A stretch of 64,000 nt of DNA from Spartobacteria bacterium (lineage in GTDB: Bacteria > Verrucomicrobiota > Verrucomicrobiia > Chthoniobacterales > UBA10450), in contig PNAS01000026.1 of the NCBI GenBank assembly GCA_003169695.1, positions 1 through 64,000 of the forward strand. The letters run 5' to 3'. Both the position numbers and the translations under genes were made by a program. The first letter of the stretch is position 1. Each line of letters starts with the position of its first letter. Positions 17,967 to 27,985 of this stretch are shown one piece after another. The notes under the pieces are model-generated. The model made no database searches and was not told where the DNA came from. It was given only the letters and a program-made list of their open reading frames with translations.

Positions 17967-18808
17967 TGCGTGGCGGAAAAGTAAGTAAGAAACTGGCTGA
18001 TTTGCGCGCGCATTTTCTTGCGATGCACGATGAGATCAATCAGTCCGTGTTCTTCCAAAAACTCCGCGGTCTGGAAACCTTCCGGCAAATCCTGGTGCGT
18101 CGTTTCCTTGATGACCCGCGGTCCCGCGAAGCCAATCATGCTTTTGGGCTCGGCCAGAATGACGTCGCCTAACGAGGCGAAGCTGGCCATGACGCCGGCG
18201 GTCGTGGGATTGGTCAGGACGGAAATATAAGGCAACCGTTCGACAGCATGCCGCGCGAGGGCGCCACTCGTTTTCGCCATCTGCATCAAGCTCAGCATCC
18301 CTTCGTACATCCGCGCGCCGCCCGAGGCGGAAACAATAACGACCGCGCAGCGGTTCGCCGTCCCATACTCGATCGTGCGGGTAATGCGTTCGCCGACGAC
18401 TGAGCCCATCGTGGCAGCGAGAAAGCTGAAGTCCATGACGGCAATGGCTACCTTGTAACCTTCGATCATTCCGTAGCCGCTCAAGACCGCATCCGTCAGG
18501 CCCGTGAGGTCCTGATACTTCTTGAGCCGATCTTTGTACGTGGCCATCCCCTGAAATTGAAGTGTGTCCACGGAGCGCAGGTCGCCATCGCGCTCGACGA
18601 AACTTTCCGGATCCAAAAGGTTTTCGATTCGCTCTTTGGCCGATTGGGCGAAATGGTAATCGCAGCGCGGACAGACTCGCTGATTCTGCGCGAGCTCGAT
18701 TTCGTGCACGACCTCAGAGCAGCCCGGACATTTTTGCCAAAGACCTTGCGGCATCTCGCGTTTTTTCCGGCTTTGCGCCTTGAGCGCGGGTCTTTTGAAG
18801 ATGGCCAT
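17963..18808 (-). CDS. accD: acetyl-CoA carboxylase carboxyltransferase subunit beta
   Basis: This 281-residue subunit transfers carboxyl from biotin to acetyl-CoA at the first step of fatty acid synthesis, paired with AccA, which is not in this window. The N-terminal four-cysteine zinc ribbon (CPGCSEVV then CPRCDYHF) marks the bacterial beta subunit. The crotonase-type core has GGARMYEGMLSLMQMAK and GFAGPRVI. The length is normal. It sits 3 bases downstream of comF and overlaps folC. Confidence 0.96.
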   Translation of the reverse strand: MAIFKRPALKAQSRKKREMPQGLWQKCPGCSEVVHEIELAQNQRVCPRCDYHFAQSAKERIENLLDPESFVERDGDLRSVDTLQFQGMATYKDRLKKYQDLTGLTDAVLSGYGMIEGYKVAIAVMDFSFLAATMGSVVGERITRTIEYGTANRCAVVIVSASGGARMYEGMLSLMQMAKTSGALARHAVERLPYISVLTNPTTAGVMASFASLGDVILAEPKSMIGFAGPRVIKETTHQDLPEGFQTAEFLEEHGLIDLIVHRKKMRAQISQFLTYFSATQ

Positions 18809-18811
18809 GTT

Positions 18812-19540
18812 TTATGCGCGGGCCGCGGTCGCCGCGTAAACTGATGTTGCGCCAGCCTCTTTAAGGATACGGGCGCATTCGCTCAGCGTCGAACCAGTGG
18901 TTAATACATCGTCGATCAAAAGCACGTGCAACTCTCGCACGTTCGCCTTTTTTCGTAAACGAAAGGCGTCGTGCAAATTTTCCATCCGTTCGGCGCGATC
19001 ATAGGCGGTTTGCGTAGTCGTGTAACGAATCCGCTCGAGGACCGCGCAAAGGGGCACGGTGAATTGGCGCGCGAGTAGCTCGGCCAGGAGCGTGGCCTGA
19101 TTGAAGCCGCGCTCGCGCTCCCGCGCGGGATGTAACGGGACCGGGACGATCAAGTCGAAGCGCTGGGCGCGCAGCCGCGGATCGCTCATGGACTCGCAGA
19201 GCCATTCCGCGAGTGGGTGCCGCAGGTGACGTTGATGCCCGTACTTGAATTCGTGCACAAGCTTGCGGACGAGTCCTCGGCTCCGATACGCAGCGACGGC
19301 CGCATCGAAATGCAGAATTCGATGCGCGCAATTCGCGCAGCTGAACGTTTGCGTGATCGCGCCAGAAAACGGCTCGGAACATTTCGCGCAAAAAGGCGAA
19401 GTGATCCGCGGTGCTCGGCTTCGACAACTCTCGCAGAGATATTCGCGCCCATCGACGTTGCTCGAACAGACGACGCACAGCGGCGGGTAGAAGAGCGAAC
19501 TCAGTGCGCGCAGAGGATTAAGTTTCGCGACGGCCCACAT
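18812..19540 (-). CDS. ComF family phosphoribosyltransferase-like protein
   Basis: This 242-residue protein joins an N-terminal zinc-binding region with paired cysteines (CVVC, CESC, CAKC, CANC) to a type I phosphoribosyltransferase domain whose PRPP loop is VLLIDDVLTTGSTL. In naturally competent bacteria ComF helps handle incoming single-stranded DNA, but many non-competent species carry the gene. It overlaps the upstream CPBP gene by 23 bases and precedes accD by 3 bases. Confidence 0.9.
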   Translation of the reverse strand: MWAVAKLNPLRALSSLFYPPLCVVCSSNVDGREYLCESCRSRAPRITSPFCAKCSEPFSGAITQTFSCANCAHRILHFDAAVAAYRSRGLVRKLVHEFKYGHQRHLRHPLAEWLCESMSDPRLRAQRFDLIVPVPLHPARERERGFNQATLLAELLARQFTVPLCAVLERIRYTTTQTAYDRAERMENLHDAFRLRKKANVRELHVLLIDDVLTTGSTLSECARILKEAGATSVYAATAARA

Positions 19541-20399
19541 ATTTTAACCATTCTCGCAGCAAGACCCAGCTTATGAGACACACACAAAGGGGGACGATCC
19601 CAATGAGCAAACTTTTCCCCAGCCACGGCAACGCCACGATTTCTCGATGCGCGATCTTGTTGAATGCGCCGCTCGCAAAGATCCAGCCGGCATGAAGGCC
19701 AATCGGCAGCCAGAGCGACCGGGTGTGCAGCCGCGCGTGAGCCAGGATCACGCCGATGAGAAATAATGTGGTGAAGCCCGCCAGGACAAGCATCGGCTCG
19801 GTGAACTGGTCAAAGGAATGCGCGAGAGAGATGAATCCTGACGTCCAGCCGACCGAAGTGGTCGTTTGGTCCGGTGCCTTCAGAAAGTGTACGATCGAGA
19901 AAATGCCCGAGCTCAGCAGCACCGCCGTCAATGGCCGATTGCTGCGAAGCAAAACGCCCAGGAACAATCCACGGAAAAGTGTCTCTTCGATGAACGGCAC
20001 GACTGCGGCGGTCAGCGCCACAGCCGCGACGGCATGCCCTGCGACGTGGGTGCGCATCGTGTAGTTGCCCAACGCCACAAGAAAAACTCCACAGCCGAGG
20101 ACCGGTATTGCCGAGATGAGAAATCCGATTGCCACGTCGCGTCCCCACCGCCGATTGCGTGCGAGTCCAAGATCGCGCGGACCTTTGATTCGAAGCGCCC
20201 GCAGAAACGGCCAGAGAAAGAGAAGCGCTCCCAGCATAAGCGCTCGGTGGAAGAACGCCTCAAAACCAAATTGCGCGAGCCCGGTGAAAATCCCATGCGC
20301 CGCAAGCCACCGCGCTGACCAGAAAAGAATTGGGGCGGCAACGGTCCCGAAAAGAATCGTGGCGGCGAAATAGCCGAGCAATCTGGCTGCGTCCTTCAA
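19518..20399 (-). CDS. CPBP family intramembrane glutamic-type protease
   Basis: This 293-residue polytopic membrane protein has eight or so hydrophobic segments. The CPBP/Rce1 signature FIEETLFRGLFLG (EExxxR) is near the middle. The second motif, FxxxH, is matched by FSIVHFL, and a third helix carries GLHAGWIFASG. Such proteases or scaffolds act in the membrane, and substrates in bacteria are mostly unknown. Its 3' end overlaps comF, so the two are probably cotranscribed. Its start is only 25 bases from the start of a divergent small gene. Confidence 0.9.
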   Translation of the reverse strand: MKDAARLLGYFAATILFGTVAAPILFWSARWLAAHGIFTGLAQFGFEAFFHRALMLGALLFLWPFLRALRIKGPRDLGLARNRRWGRDVAIGFLISAIPVLGCGVFLVALGNYTMRTHVAGHAVAAVALTAAVVPFIEETLFRGLFLGVLLRSNRPLTAVLLSSGIFSIVHFLKAPDQTTTSVGWTSGFISLAHSFDQFTEPMLVLAGFTTLFLIGVILAHARLHTRSLWLPIGLHAGWIFASGAFNKIAHREIVALPWLGKSLLIGIVPLCVCLISWVLLREWLKYVGRRET

Positions 20400-20424
20400 G
20401 AGGCTAATGTAAGATTCCCGCCGG

Positions 20425-20685
20425 ATGCGGAGTCAACACATATGGACGGAGCGGGACGCGGAAGGACGAAAGCGCGAAGTCCGTGTAACCAAGTTCGGAG
20501 GCGTGTGGCGGTTCCAGGCGAAATACGCCGACGAATCGGAGTGGACATATTATGAGCGTCCGCTCCTGGACGATCTTCAAACGCTGAAAGACGTCGTCTT
20601 TAGGAAGTATCAGCGGCGCAGAGCGTCGGCGGAAGACGTCGATTCGATCGAAAAACTGCTTCGCCAGTACGCCGCGCATGAATGA
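20425..20685 (+). CDS. small conserved-looking protein upstream of bioA
   Basis: This 86-residue charged protein (HIWTERDAEGRKREVRV at the start, LQTLKDVVFRKYQRRRAS near the end) has alternating strand-like and helical segments and no membrane segment. The family is not recognised. It overlaps the bioA start by 8 bases and shares its direction, so it is probably translated with bioA. A role in biotin metabolism is only guilt by association. Confidence 0.65.
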   Translation: MRSQHIWTERDAEGRKREVRVTKFGGVWRFQAKYADESEWTYYERPLLDDLQTLKDVVFRKYQRRRASAEDVDSIEKLLRQYAAHE

Positions 20686-21989
20686 TTGGAATACGGATGA
20701 CCTTGTCGCGGCGGACAAGAGGTATCTGTGGCATCCGTTCACATCGATGCACGATTGGTGCGCGCCTGACCACGAGCCGCTCGTCCTCGTCGAAGGCCAC
20801 GGTGCTGTGTTGCGGGACAGCCGTGGACGCGAATACATCGACGGCAACTCATCGATCTGGACCAATATTCATGGGCACAATCATCCGCACATAAATGCTG
20901 CGATCCGCCGCCAGCTCGAGCGCGTGGCGCACACTTCGTTTCTCGGTTTCACGAATCCTCCGGCGATAGAGCTCGCGCGCGCCATCGTAAAATTATTTCC
21001 GGCGAATACCCTCAACCGTGTGTTCTACTCCGATGACGGATCGACCGGTATGGAGGTCGCGCTCCGGATTGCTGACCAGTATTGGCGATTGCGGGGCTCG
21101 GGACGCGATCGATTCATCGCTTTCAAAAACGCCTATCACGGCGATACCGCGGGTGCAGCCAGTCTCGGAGCAGCTGCCATGTTTCGGGAGGGCGTCTCAA
21201 ACTGGAATTTCCCGGCGCTCCAAATTTCAAGCATGACCGAACTGGAGGCCTTACCGGCCGAGGAGGCCAGCCAGATCGCGGCGGTTGTGATCGAGCCCAT
21301 GGTGCAAGGAGCGGCAGGCATCCAGCTTTGGCCCGCCGGCACTCTCACTGGTGTCCGAAATTGGTGTGATCGATCTGGAGCTCTGCTGATGGCTGATGAA
21401 GTCCTGACCGGATTCGGGAGGACCGGCAAAATGTTCGCTTGCCAGCACGAGAACGTATTTCCGGATATTATGATCTTGGCTAAAGCGCTGACTGGAGGGT
21501 ATCTTCCGCTGGCAATTACTTTGTTAACAGAACAAATTTTCTCAGCGTTTGCAGCCTCTTCTGAAGCAGAGAGCACGCTTTATTACGGTCATAGTTATAC
21601 GGGCAATGCCTTGGCCTGCGCCACAGCGAACGCCAGTCTGGAGATTTTTGAGAAAGAGAATGTCTTGGAAGCGCTCGTAGGAAAGATCGATGCGCTGCGC
21701 TCCGAGCTGGCCTCAGTGCGGGAGCTGCGTTGGGTCGAGAGTGTTGCGGCAGTGCGGATTGATTGCGGGAGTGGAATTGCGAACGGATCACGACGCAAAA
21801 CTTGGAGCCGCCGTGTGCCTGGCCGCGCGCAGCCACGGACTCCTAACGAGACCGATCCGCAACGTGATCGTCTTGATGCCACCTTTCTGCATCACGCTCT
21901 CGCAGTTGCACCAGGCCGTTCAAGCCATCGCGTCCGCGATCGCAGAGGTTTGTGGAGGAAGAGAGCCTGCCAAAAATGGTAAAGTCTAA
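20678..21989 (+). pseudogene. bioA: adenosylmethionine-8-amino-7-oxononanoate aminotransferase, frameshifted
   Basis: BioA makes 7,8-diaminopelargonic acid in biotin synthesis using a PLP aminotransferase fold. Visible hallmarks are LWHPFTSM, VFYSDDGSTGMEVALR, AYHGDT, the cofactor region VIEPMVQGAAG and MADEVLTGFGRTG, and the Schiff-base lysine in LAKALTGGY. The first frame is normal to about VRELRWVES, near 21740. From there the expected C-terminus (RQCGLIAGVELR, then RPIRNVIVLMPP) continues in the +1 frame to a stop at 21989. One extra base near 21735-21750 explains this. It is either a real inactivating indel or a consensus error, since the remainder is undamaged. No other bio gene is in the window. 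tlyA starts inside its 3' end. Confidence 0.85.
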
Positions 21990-22722
21990 AAAATGCCGTC
22001 TGGATCTCTTCCTCGTGGAGCAGGGGCTTTGCGCTAGCCGCGAGCAGGCGCAACGCGCTGTCATGGCCGGCGAAGTGAAAATCGGCGATCAAATCATCAG
22101 CAAATCCTCCGTTATGGTGGAACCAGGAACGGCCGTATCGCTTCAGGCACGTTCGACCTACGTCGGTCGGGGCGGCACGAAACTCGAAGGCGCGCTTGAT
22201 CACTTCGAAATCTTGGCGCAAGGACTGACCGCGCTCGACCTCGGCGCTTCCACCGGCGGATTCACGGATTGCCTGCTGCAACGAGGCGCGGCCAAAGTTT
22301 ACGCGATTGACGTGGGACATGGGCAATTAGCCTGGAAAATTCGGAATGATCCGCGCGTAGTCGTTCGCGAGAAATTGAACGCACGATACCTCACGCGCGA
22401 GGACATTCCTGAAAAAATCGACCTATGCGTGATCGACGTTTCCTTCATTTCGCTGACTTTAGTCTTGTCGAACGCTTTCGACTTGGTAACTCCCAACGGT
22501 GTGATCCTTGCGCTGATCAAGCCGCAGTTTGAACTCCAGGCGGCGGACGTTGCGCACGGCGGGATCGTTCGTGATCCAGCGCTCCACGAGAAAGCGCAGA
22601 ATAAGATTCGCGACTTCGTCGTTAACGCCGGTCACAATGTAACTGGCATGGTTCGCTCCGGGATTACCGGCGCTGACGGCAACCAGGAATTTTTTATATG
22701 CGTCCGGCGAAAATCGGTCTAA
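21976..22722 (+). CDS. tlyA: TlyA family rRNA 2'-O-methyltransferase / S4-domain RNA methylase
   Basis: This 248-residue protein starts with an S4 RNA-binding domain (LDLFLVEQGLCASREQAQ, then GEVKIGDQ) and continues with a Rossmann methyltransferase domain carrying LDLGASTGGFTDCLL, VIDVSFISL and LIKPQFEL. TlyA methylates ribose 2'-OH groups in 16S and 23S rRNA. The ATG at 21976 is chosen over one 24 bases upstream because family members begin just before the RLDLFLV stretch. It overlaps the frameshifted bioA 3' end and its own stop overlaps nadK. Confidence 0.92.
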   Translation: MVKSKKCRLDLFLVEQGLCASREQAQRAVMAGEVKIGDQIISKSSVMVEPGTAVSLQARSTYVGRGGTKLEGALDHFEILAQGLTALDLGASTGGFTDCLLQRGAAKVYAIDVGHGQLAWKIRNDPRVVVREKLNARYLTREDIPEKIDLCVIDVSFISLTLVLSNAFDLVTPNGVILALIKPQFELQAADVAHGGIVRDPALHEKAQNKIRDFVVNAGHNVTGMVRSGITGADGNQEFFICVRRKSV

Positions 22723-23564
22723 TCGCACATACGGGGAAACCCGGCGTGGCCGAATTGATCCGGGTGCTAGGCGCGGAGTTCGAGCGTTTCAAGCTGCCGG
22801 TCTTGCTCGAAACGAAAACGGCCGCGCTTGCGGGTCTCGCTTCAGATTGCACGATCGATGATCTTGGCCGTCAGGCGGACCTGCTGGTCGTGCTCGGGGG
22901 CGACGGAACGATTCTTGATGTCGTCGGACAGCTTGGCGATCTCATCAAGCCGGTCTTCGGGATTAATGTCGGTTCGCTTGGATTCCTGACCTGTGCAAAC
23001 TCTTCGGCCTGCGCGGAGGCGGTTGAGTGCATCGCGGCCGGGAAAATGGTTTTCAGCGATCGGACGTTGCTCGAAGTAACCGCGCAAGTCCCTGGGAAAG
23101 CGCCCACCACGATGACCGGCCTGAACGATGCGGTCCTCAGCCGCGGCGAAGTGTCGCGCCTGGTCCGGCTGAAGACGCGTGTAAACGGCGAACCACTTAC
23201 CGAATTCAACGCGGACGGTTTGATTGTGGCGACACCTACGGGATCGACGGCCTATTCGCTTTCCGCCGGGGGGCCGATTCTGGCGCCGGAGTCAGGCGCG
23301 CTTGTGATCACGCCCATTTGCCCGCACGTCCTTACGAACCGCTCAATTATCGTGGGCGAAAACGCCGTCATTGAGATCGAAGTGAGCGAGCGAGAATATC
23401 CCGTTTTTCTCACTGTCGATGGACGAGAGCCGTTGCATATCGAAGCTGGCAGCAGCGTCGTAATCAGGAAGTCACACCGTGTCTTGCCGCTGGCGTCTCT
23501 CCCAGGGGTTTCGTTCTTCGGCGTGGTTCGCCAGAAGCTGAAGTGGAGCGGCAGTAATATTTGA
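22698..23564 (+). CDS. nadK: NAD kinase
   Basis: This 288-residue enzyme phosphorylates NAD to NADP. The catalytic GGDGT motif is at residues 67-71, followed by FGINVGSLGFLT, the NAD-binding FNADGLIVATPTGSTAYSLS, and a C-terminal beta region. The length is normal. Its start overlaps the tlyA stop by 25 bases in a different frame, and tlyA-nadK pairing is common across bacteria. Confidence 0.95.
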   Translation: MRPAKIGLIAHTGKPGVAELIRVLGAEFERFKLPVLLETKTAALAGLASDCTIDDLGRQADLLVVLGGDGTILDVVGQLGDLIKPVFGINVGSLGFLTCANSSACAEAVECIAAGKMVFSDRTLLEVTAQVPGKAPTTMTGLNDAVLSRGEVSRLVRLKTRVNGEPLTEFNADGLIVATPTGSTAYSLSAGGPILAPESGALVITPICPHVLTNRSIIVGENAVIEIEVSEREYPVFLTVDGREPLHIEAGSSVVIRKSHRVLPLASLPGVSFFGVVRQKLKWSGSNI

Positions 23565-23714
23565 GAATGTCTGGCGTGATGGCATCCGCATTGCCGACGC
23601 GTCGAAATTTGTAGTCATGAGCAGGCGCACTCTGTTTCTCGGTTTGAGCAAACTCTCGCCCGAACTTAATCGTCCGCCTGGAATCACGGCACTCACCCTG
23701 CCCATGGAGAGGAA

Positions 23715-25020
23715 GTGAAGTTCTACGATCTCTCCGCAATCCGCCTCAAGACTGGAACCAGATCGATCATCCGGACGCTTCGTGACAATCCGATCCTCGC
23801 TGCTTTCCTGGCCCTGGCTCTCGTCGCGAGACTTACATTCTGGCTCTACACGGGTCGCGTTTGGGAAGACGCGCTTATCACGATAACCGCCGCGCGGAAC
23901 GTGTGGGAAGGGGTCGGGCTTACCCACCACGCGAGCGAGCCCTAATGTCCAGAGCTTTACGTCTCCGATTAGCGTTCTGATCCCGATCCTGGGAGAAAGG
24001 TGTCACGCCGGGTTGCTTGTCCTGCGTCTTTCCAGTCTGGCTGCGTCCGTTGCGACGATTTACTTTGCCTATCGCATCGGTGTCCTGCTCGGGTTTCGAT
24101 GGATCGCGCAGATCCTCGTGCTTACCTACCTTGCTTGCGATCAGCTTCAAATTTTCTTCGGCATGGGTGGTATGGAAACGCAAATCGTTACCGCGATCGC
24201 GGTAGCAACCCTATATTTCTACCTCAACGGCAGTTGGTGGTCGCTGGAACTAGCCTGTGGCTTCGCTACCATCTCGCGGCCGGAGTTTATTATGTTCCTG
24301 CTGCCTTCGGTCGGAATTGCGCTGCCGCTCTTTCACCGGCGTGCCCTTCTGAAGGTGGCCGTTCCTAACTCTGGCACTAGCTTTGCCTTGGTATGGGTTT
24401 GCCACTCTTTACTACGGCTCACCCGTACCGAATACAATCGTGGCGAAGTCGTGGTCGTATCAAATTGGAATGTTCTCCGCCTCATGGAAAGAGATGTGGA
24501 ACTTCACGCTTATGTCGTGGCGCGATTACGCCCCCTTCAAGGAGTTCTGGCTTTCCGATGAGGCTCCTCTGCCGGACATTGTCGTACAGGCGATCGTTGC
24601 TCTCGTTCTGCTGCTTTTCATTGGCGGACTCGTAATCTCTGTTAGGCGCAACCCCGGGCTGCTCATCGCGGGCGTGGCCTTCATTGGTTTCGTGGTTTAT
24701 CTAAATTCGACCATTCTGCACAGCTACTTCATGCGGTACCTGCCGCCCTTCACGGCATTGTTTTTCATTGTTGCCGGTTACGGCCTGTCCGAACTAGCTG
24801 GAAAGGCACCGCGGCCGGCGATCGCGCTGGGGATGATCCTGGCGCTTTCCTATGGGTTTCATATTCCGTTCTCGATGCCGCTCGACAAAAAAGTGCAGGA
24901 AACGCGGCCGCGAGCGGCGCCGAGCCTGGCCTTGCGCAACGCATTGTCTGATCGACAATGACTTCCGCATCCTGCGGCGGACTCGCGACTTCGACCAGGT
25001 GGTGCATCCCTGACCCGAGC
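23715..25020 (+). pseudogene. decayed multi-pass membrane glycosyltransferase (PMT/ArnT-like)
   Basis: Three collinear pieces in different frames reconstruct one membrane protein. Frame 1 (23715-23945) starts with a short cytoplasmic leader and a helix, then WLYTGRVWEDALIT, which resembles the first loop of dolichyl-phosphate-mannose-type transferases, and hits a stop. From 23944 the +1 frame reads NVQSFTSPISVLIPILGE and continues to about 24370. A third frame from 24383 reads LPWYGFATLYYGSPVPNTI and several membrane helices to 24961. A fourth carries DFRILRRTRDFDQVV. At least three indels are needed, so it is not functional unless the assembly is poor. It follows nadK on the same strand after about 150 non-coding bases. 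Confidence 0.8.
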
Positions 25021-25185
25021 CTGCTAACGCAAGGCGATGTCCCGGGGGCCGGAGTTGGCTCCGGTCAATCTTCGCCGTTTTCTTTCCACCTAACGAGTGA
25101 TCGGATCGTGGCTTCAAGCCTCACCATCACTCATCCGAGATATACCGGGCGACCGGAACCGAACCAGCCAAACAGGACTTGATTG

Positions 25186-26391
25186 CTATTGCAGGTTATA
25201 AACCTCGACCAGTGCGGTACCGGGCATGCCATTGGCGCTGGTGACGATGGCGGTATAGGCACCACCCTGCAGCACCAATTGGAGCGCCGATTCACGGGGG
25301 TCAGTGGGCGCAAGGGTGCCCCCTGCGCGTTGCGCGATCGGGGCGTCTTGCCAGTTGTCGTTGAAAGCAATGAGAGTGCCGTTCGAGTCGCGTATCCCGA
25401 GCAGTGGATCCGCCAACGGATCAACAACTCCTGCTGCAGCAAGCGAGGGGCCGAGGGCTCGCACGACAATGGTTGTGCCGATCGGCCCGCTTCCGCCAAT
25501 GATGAATCCGGCGATGAGAATGTGATCACCACCCTCAATGAAACCGCGGGTGCTCATATTCAGAAGCTGATGAGTCGCGGGCTCGATGGCGACGAATTGT
25601 GGGGTGTTGAAGTCGCTGTTGAAAACGGTGGTTCTAACTCCGGCGGGAGTGAAACTGAAGGTCGAGCCGTTGCCATTATCCGACACTACGAGATTCCCTG
25701 AGGCTTCAAAGGCCAGCCCAAAAGGTCGACTCAGCGCCGTGGCGAAAGTGGTCTTGGTCCCATTGGGAGCGAATTTGAAGATGGAACCGGTGCTGGAATC
25801 TGCCTCAAAGAGATTGCCTGTGCTATCAAAGGCCAGACCCGCCGGGGCGCCAAGTCCGGTGGCAAACGTAGTCTTTGTTCCCGCAGGAGTAATTTGGTAG
25901 ATTATCCCGCCCGCAAAGTCCGCTACAAAGAGATTCCTGCTCGTATCGAAGGCCAGGCCAGCGGGTTGACCCACTCCGGTGGCGAAAGTGGTTTTGGTTC
26001 CATTTTGAGCGAACTGAGTGATGTTGCCGGTACCGGACTCTCCCACGTACAAAATGCCCAGCGCATCAAACGCTAGGCCCACAGGGGAGCTGAGGCCTGT
26101 GGTGAATGTGCCGGCCGTCCCATCGGGCAGGGTGAAAAGCATGATCGTGCCGGCGCTGGCATCTGCTACATAAAGCCGTCCTATGCCATCAAAAACGAGG
26201 CCCTTTGGATTGGATAGTCCTTGGGCGAAGGTGACCGGGGTGATTCCGCCCACGGGAAGCATCCGGAGGACCATACCCAGGTTCGTTTCGTAAATATCGC
26301 CCGGGTCGGCGCGCGCGCTGACGGCGATCAGAGATAGTGCCGCGAGGGTGGCAGCGGTGAGCAGTTGGTGAAGGCAGGTCGTTTTTCTCAT
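25186..26391 (-). CDS. exported NHL-type beta-propeller protein
   Basis: This 401-residue protein has a signal peptide (MRKTTCLHQLLTAATLAALSL region, cleavage near ARA). Residues of about 45-285 hold six repeats of the form PxGLAFD...LxVAD...I...FTxxGT, a beta-propeller of the NHL/SMP-30 or Vgb lyase type. The last 120 residues are a separate beta-rich domain with IAGFIIGG, IVVRALGPSL and NDNWQD, a module I associate with Verrucomicrobiota secreted proteins. The propeller likely binds a ligand; no catalytic residues can be assigned. The ATG at 26391 is chosen for the signal peptide. Confidence 0.85.
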   Translation of the reverse strand: MRKTTCLHQLLTAATLAALSLIAVSARADPGDIYETNLGMVLRMLPVGGITPVTFAQGLSNPKGLVFDGIGRLYVADASAGTIMLFTLPDGTAGTFTTGLSSPVGLAFDALGILYVGESGTGNITQFAQNGTKTTFATGVGQPAGLAFDTSRNLFVADFAGGIIYQITPAGTKTTFATGLGAPAGLAFDSTGNLFEADSSTGSIFKFAPNGTKTTFATALSRPFGLAFEASGNLVVSDNGNGSTFSFTPAGVRTTVFNSDFNTPQFVAIEPATHQLLNMSTRGFIEGGDHILIAGFIIGGSGPIGTTIVVRALGPSLAAAGVVDPLADPLLGIRDSNGTLIAFNDNWQDAPIAQRAGGTLAPTDPRESALQLVLQGGAYTAIVTSANGMPGTALVEVYNLQ

Positions 26392-26638
26392 AAATGTGGA
26401 TCTTTCGGTGTGGGGCTCCAATCTCCTCGGCAATCGGTTTTCGTCAACCGTTGCAAATAAAACACACGTCGGCGCTAGTCGTTGCGGTCTGAAACAATCT
26501 CATCTGTGATTCCAGTCGACGGTCGAAAGGCCATATTTTCCCGTCCTCGTTAACGTGGACCTACGTTTTTTGTAAAAATACCGTTAGGGAGTGCTCAGGA
26601 CCGTGGCATATTGCGGGTGACGATCCTTCCTTTGGTTT

Positions 26639-26920
26639 ATGTATTCACGCATTCCGTCCGATGAACAGGCGGTGAAAGCGTGGTTCCGTGACTATTCGAG
26701 CGGCCTTGCGTCTGTCGGCATACGCCTTGGCCTGACCCCGACGCAGCGATCCGAGCTGGAACACCGGCTTCTCGAGGTTTGCCAACGTTCTAGCACGGTC
26801 ACTCCGACCAAAGGAAGCTTCAGATCCGACGCCGGCATCGATCGGCCAATGGATCCGATTAGAAGCCGATGGCTTGACGATCACGTATCTGTCCAGGGCG
26901 ATCCTTGGACGAGCGTGTGA
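26639..26920 (+). CDS. hypothetical small protein
   Basis: This 93-residue frame starts at an ATG after TTTGGTTT with no clear ribosome binding site. The N-terminal 55 residues (SDEQAVKAWFRDYSS, then LTPTQRSELEHRLLEVC) look helical and plausible as protein; the last 35 are less convincing. The family is unrecognised. It lies alone in an otherwise non-coding stretch from 26392 to 27122. Confidence 0.4.
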   Translation: MYSRIPSDEQAVKAWFRDYSSGLASVGIRLGLTPTQRSELEHRLLEVCQRSSTVTPTKGSFRSDAGIDRPMDPIRSRWLDDHVSVQGDPWTSV

Positions 26921-27122
26921 CTAGGACCGCCCAAAAAAATCCCAGAGGGCGTTGAGCAGGCCAAACGCTGCTACTTTGATATGGCATTATCGTTCATGTT
27001 TCTGCCGGAGCAGATGCCGGTTGCGGCTTTGGTGACTAACACGCTGAATAACCGTCGAAATTGCCGGCATGATCACATGTTCGGCGGCTAATCATTTCTC
27101 TCGAGAGAGAGCAGGGTCTGTT

Positions 27123-27869
27123 ATGCGGATCGCTGCAATCTATGATATTCACGGCAACCTCCCCGCACTTGAGGCTGTCCTGCATGATATTGGTCAAGCA
27201 GGGGTAGAACATGTAGTGGTCGGAGGCGATGTGTTTCCGGGCCCGATGCCACGTGAGACACTTACATGCTTGCTGGAGTTCAGTATTCCAGTCCAGTTTA
27301 TCCAAGGCAATGGCGACCGTGAGGTGCTTGAACGGATGAGAGGCACGGAGACAGGCGCCGTCCCAGAACAGTTTCGAGAGGTCATGCGCTGGAATGCAGA
27401 GCAGCTTCATCCTCAAGATGAACAATTGTTAGCCGGCTGGCCTAAAACACTCAGGGTCGAGATTCGCGGGTTGGGGGAGGTGCTGTTTTGCCATGCTACG
27501 CCGCGAAGTGACACTGAGGTATTTACCCGTCTTACGCCTGAAGACCGCCTCGTACCAATCTTTGAAGGACTCAACGTACCTGTGGTCGTCTGCGGTCATA
27601 CCCACATGCAGTTTGACCGAACGATCGGAAAGGTTCGAGTTGTGAATGCTGGCAGTGTGGGAATGCCGTTTGGGGAGCCAGGTGCCTATTGGCTCTTACT
27701 TGGACGCAATGTTCAGTTGCGGCATACGCCCTACGATCTCACGGAAGCTGCTCAGTGCATTCGAAACACGAATTATCCACAAGCTCAAGATTTTGCGGCA
27801 CATAACATCCTGCAACCCCCCTCGGAGGGAGAGATGCTTGAAGTATTTACCAGGGTTGAATTGAGGTGA
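27123..27869 (+). CDS. YfcE/MJ0936-type metallophosphoesterase
   Basis: This 248-residue phosphodiesterase shows the calcineurin-like metal ligands in order: YDIHGN at the N-terminus, VVGGDVFPGP, FIQGNGDRE, and VCGHTHMQFDR. The residue set matches small phosphodiesterases that use two divalent metals. VVNAGSVGMPFG near the end is a typical closing motif. The ATG at 27123 follows a GAGAGAGAGCAGGG purine stretch. No operon partner is seen, and the substrate is unknown. Confidence 0.9.
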   Translation: MRIAAIYDIHGNLPALEAVLHDIGQAGVEHVVVGGDVFPGPMPRETLTCLLEFSIPVQFIQGNGDREVLERMRGTETGAVPEQFREVMRWNAEQLHPQDEQLLAGWPKTLRVEIRGLGEVLFCHATPRSDTEVFTRLTPEDRLVPIFEGLNVPVVVCGHTHMQFDRTIGKVRVVNAGSVGMPFGEPGAYWLLLGRNVQLRHTPYDLTEAAQCIRNTNYPQAQDFAAHNILQPPSEGEMLEVFTRVELR

Positions 27870-27985
27870 AAGTAATTACAGCGAGATCGCTCACTAGTCG
27901 GCGCTCGGGCAACCCTAAGTCCGCGACGACAAATACGTGATGATCGCGTCGCAGGACATCGGAACAGCGCTGACCGGGGTTGCGC

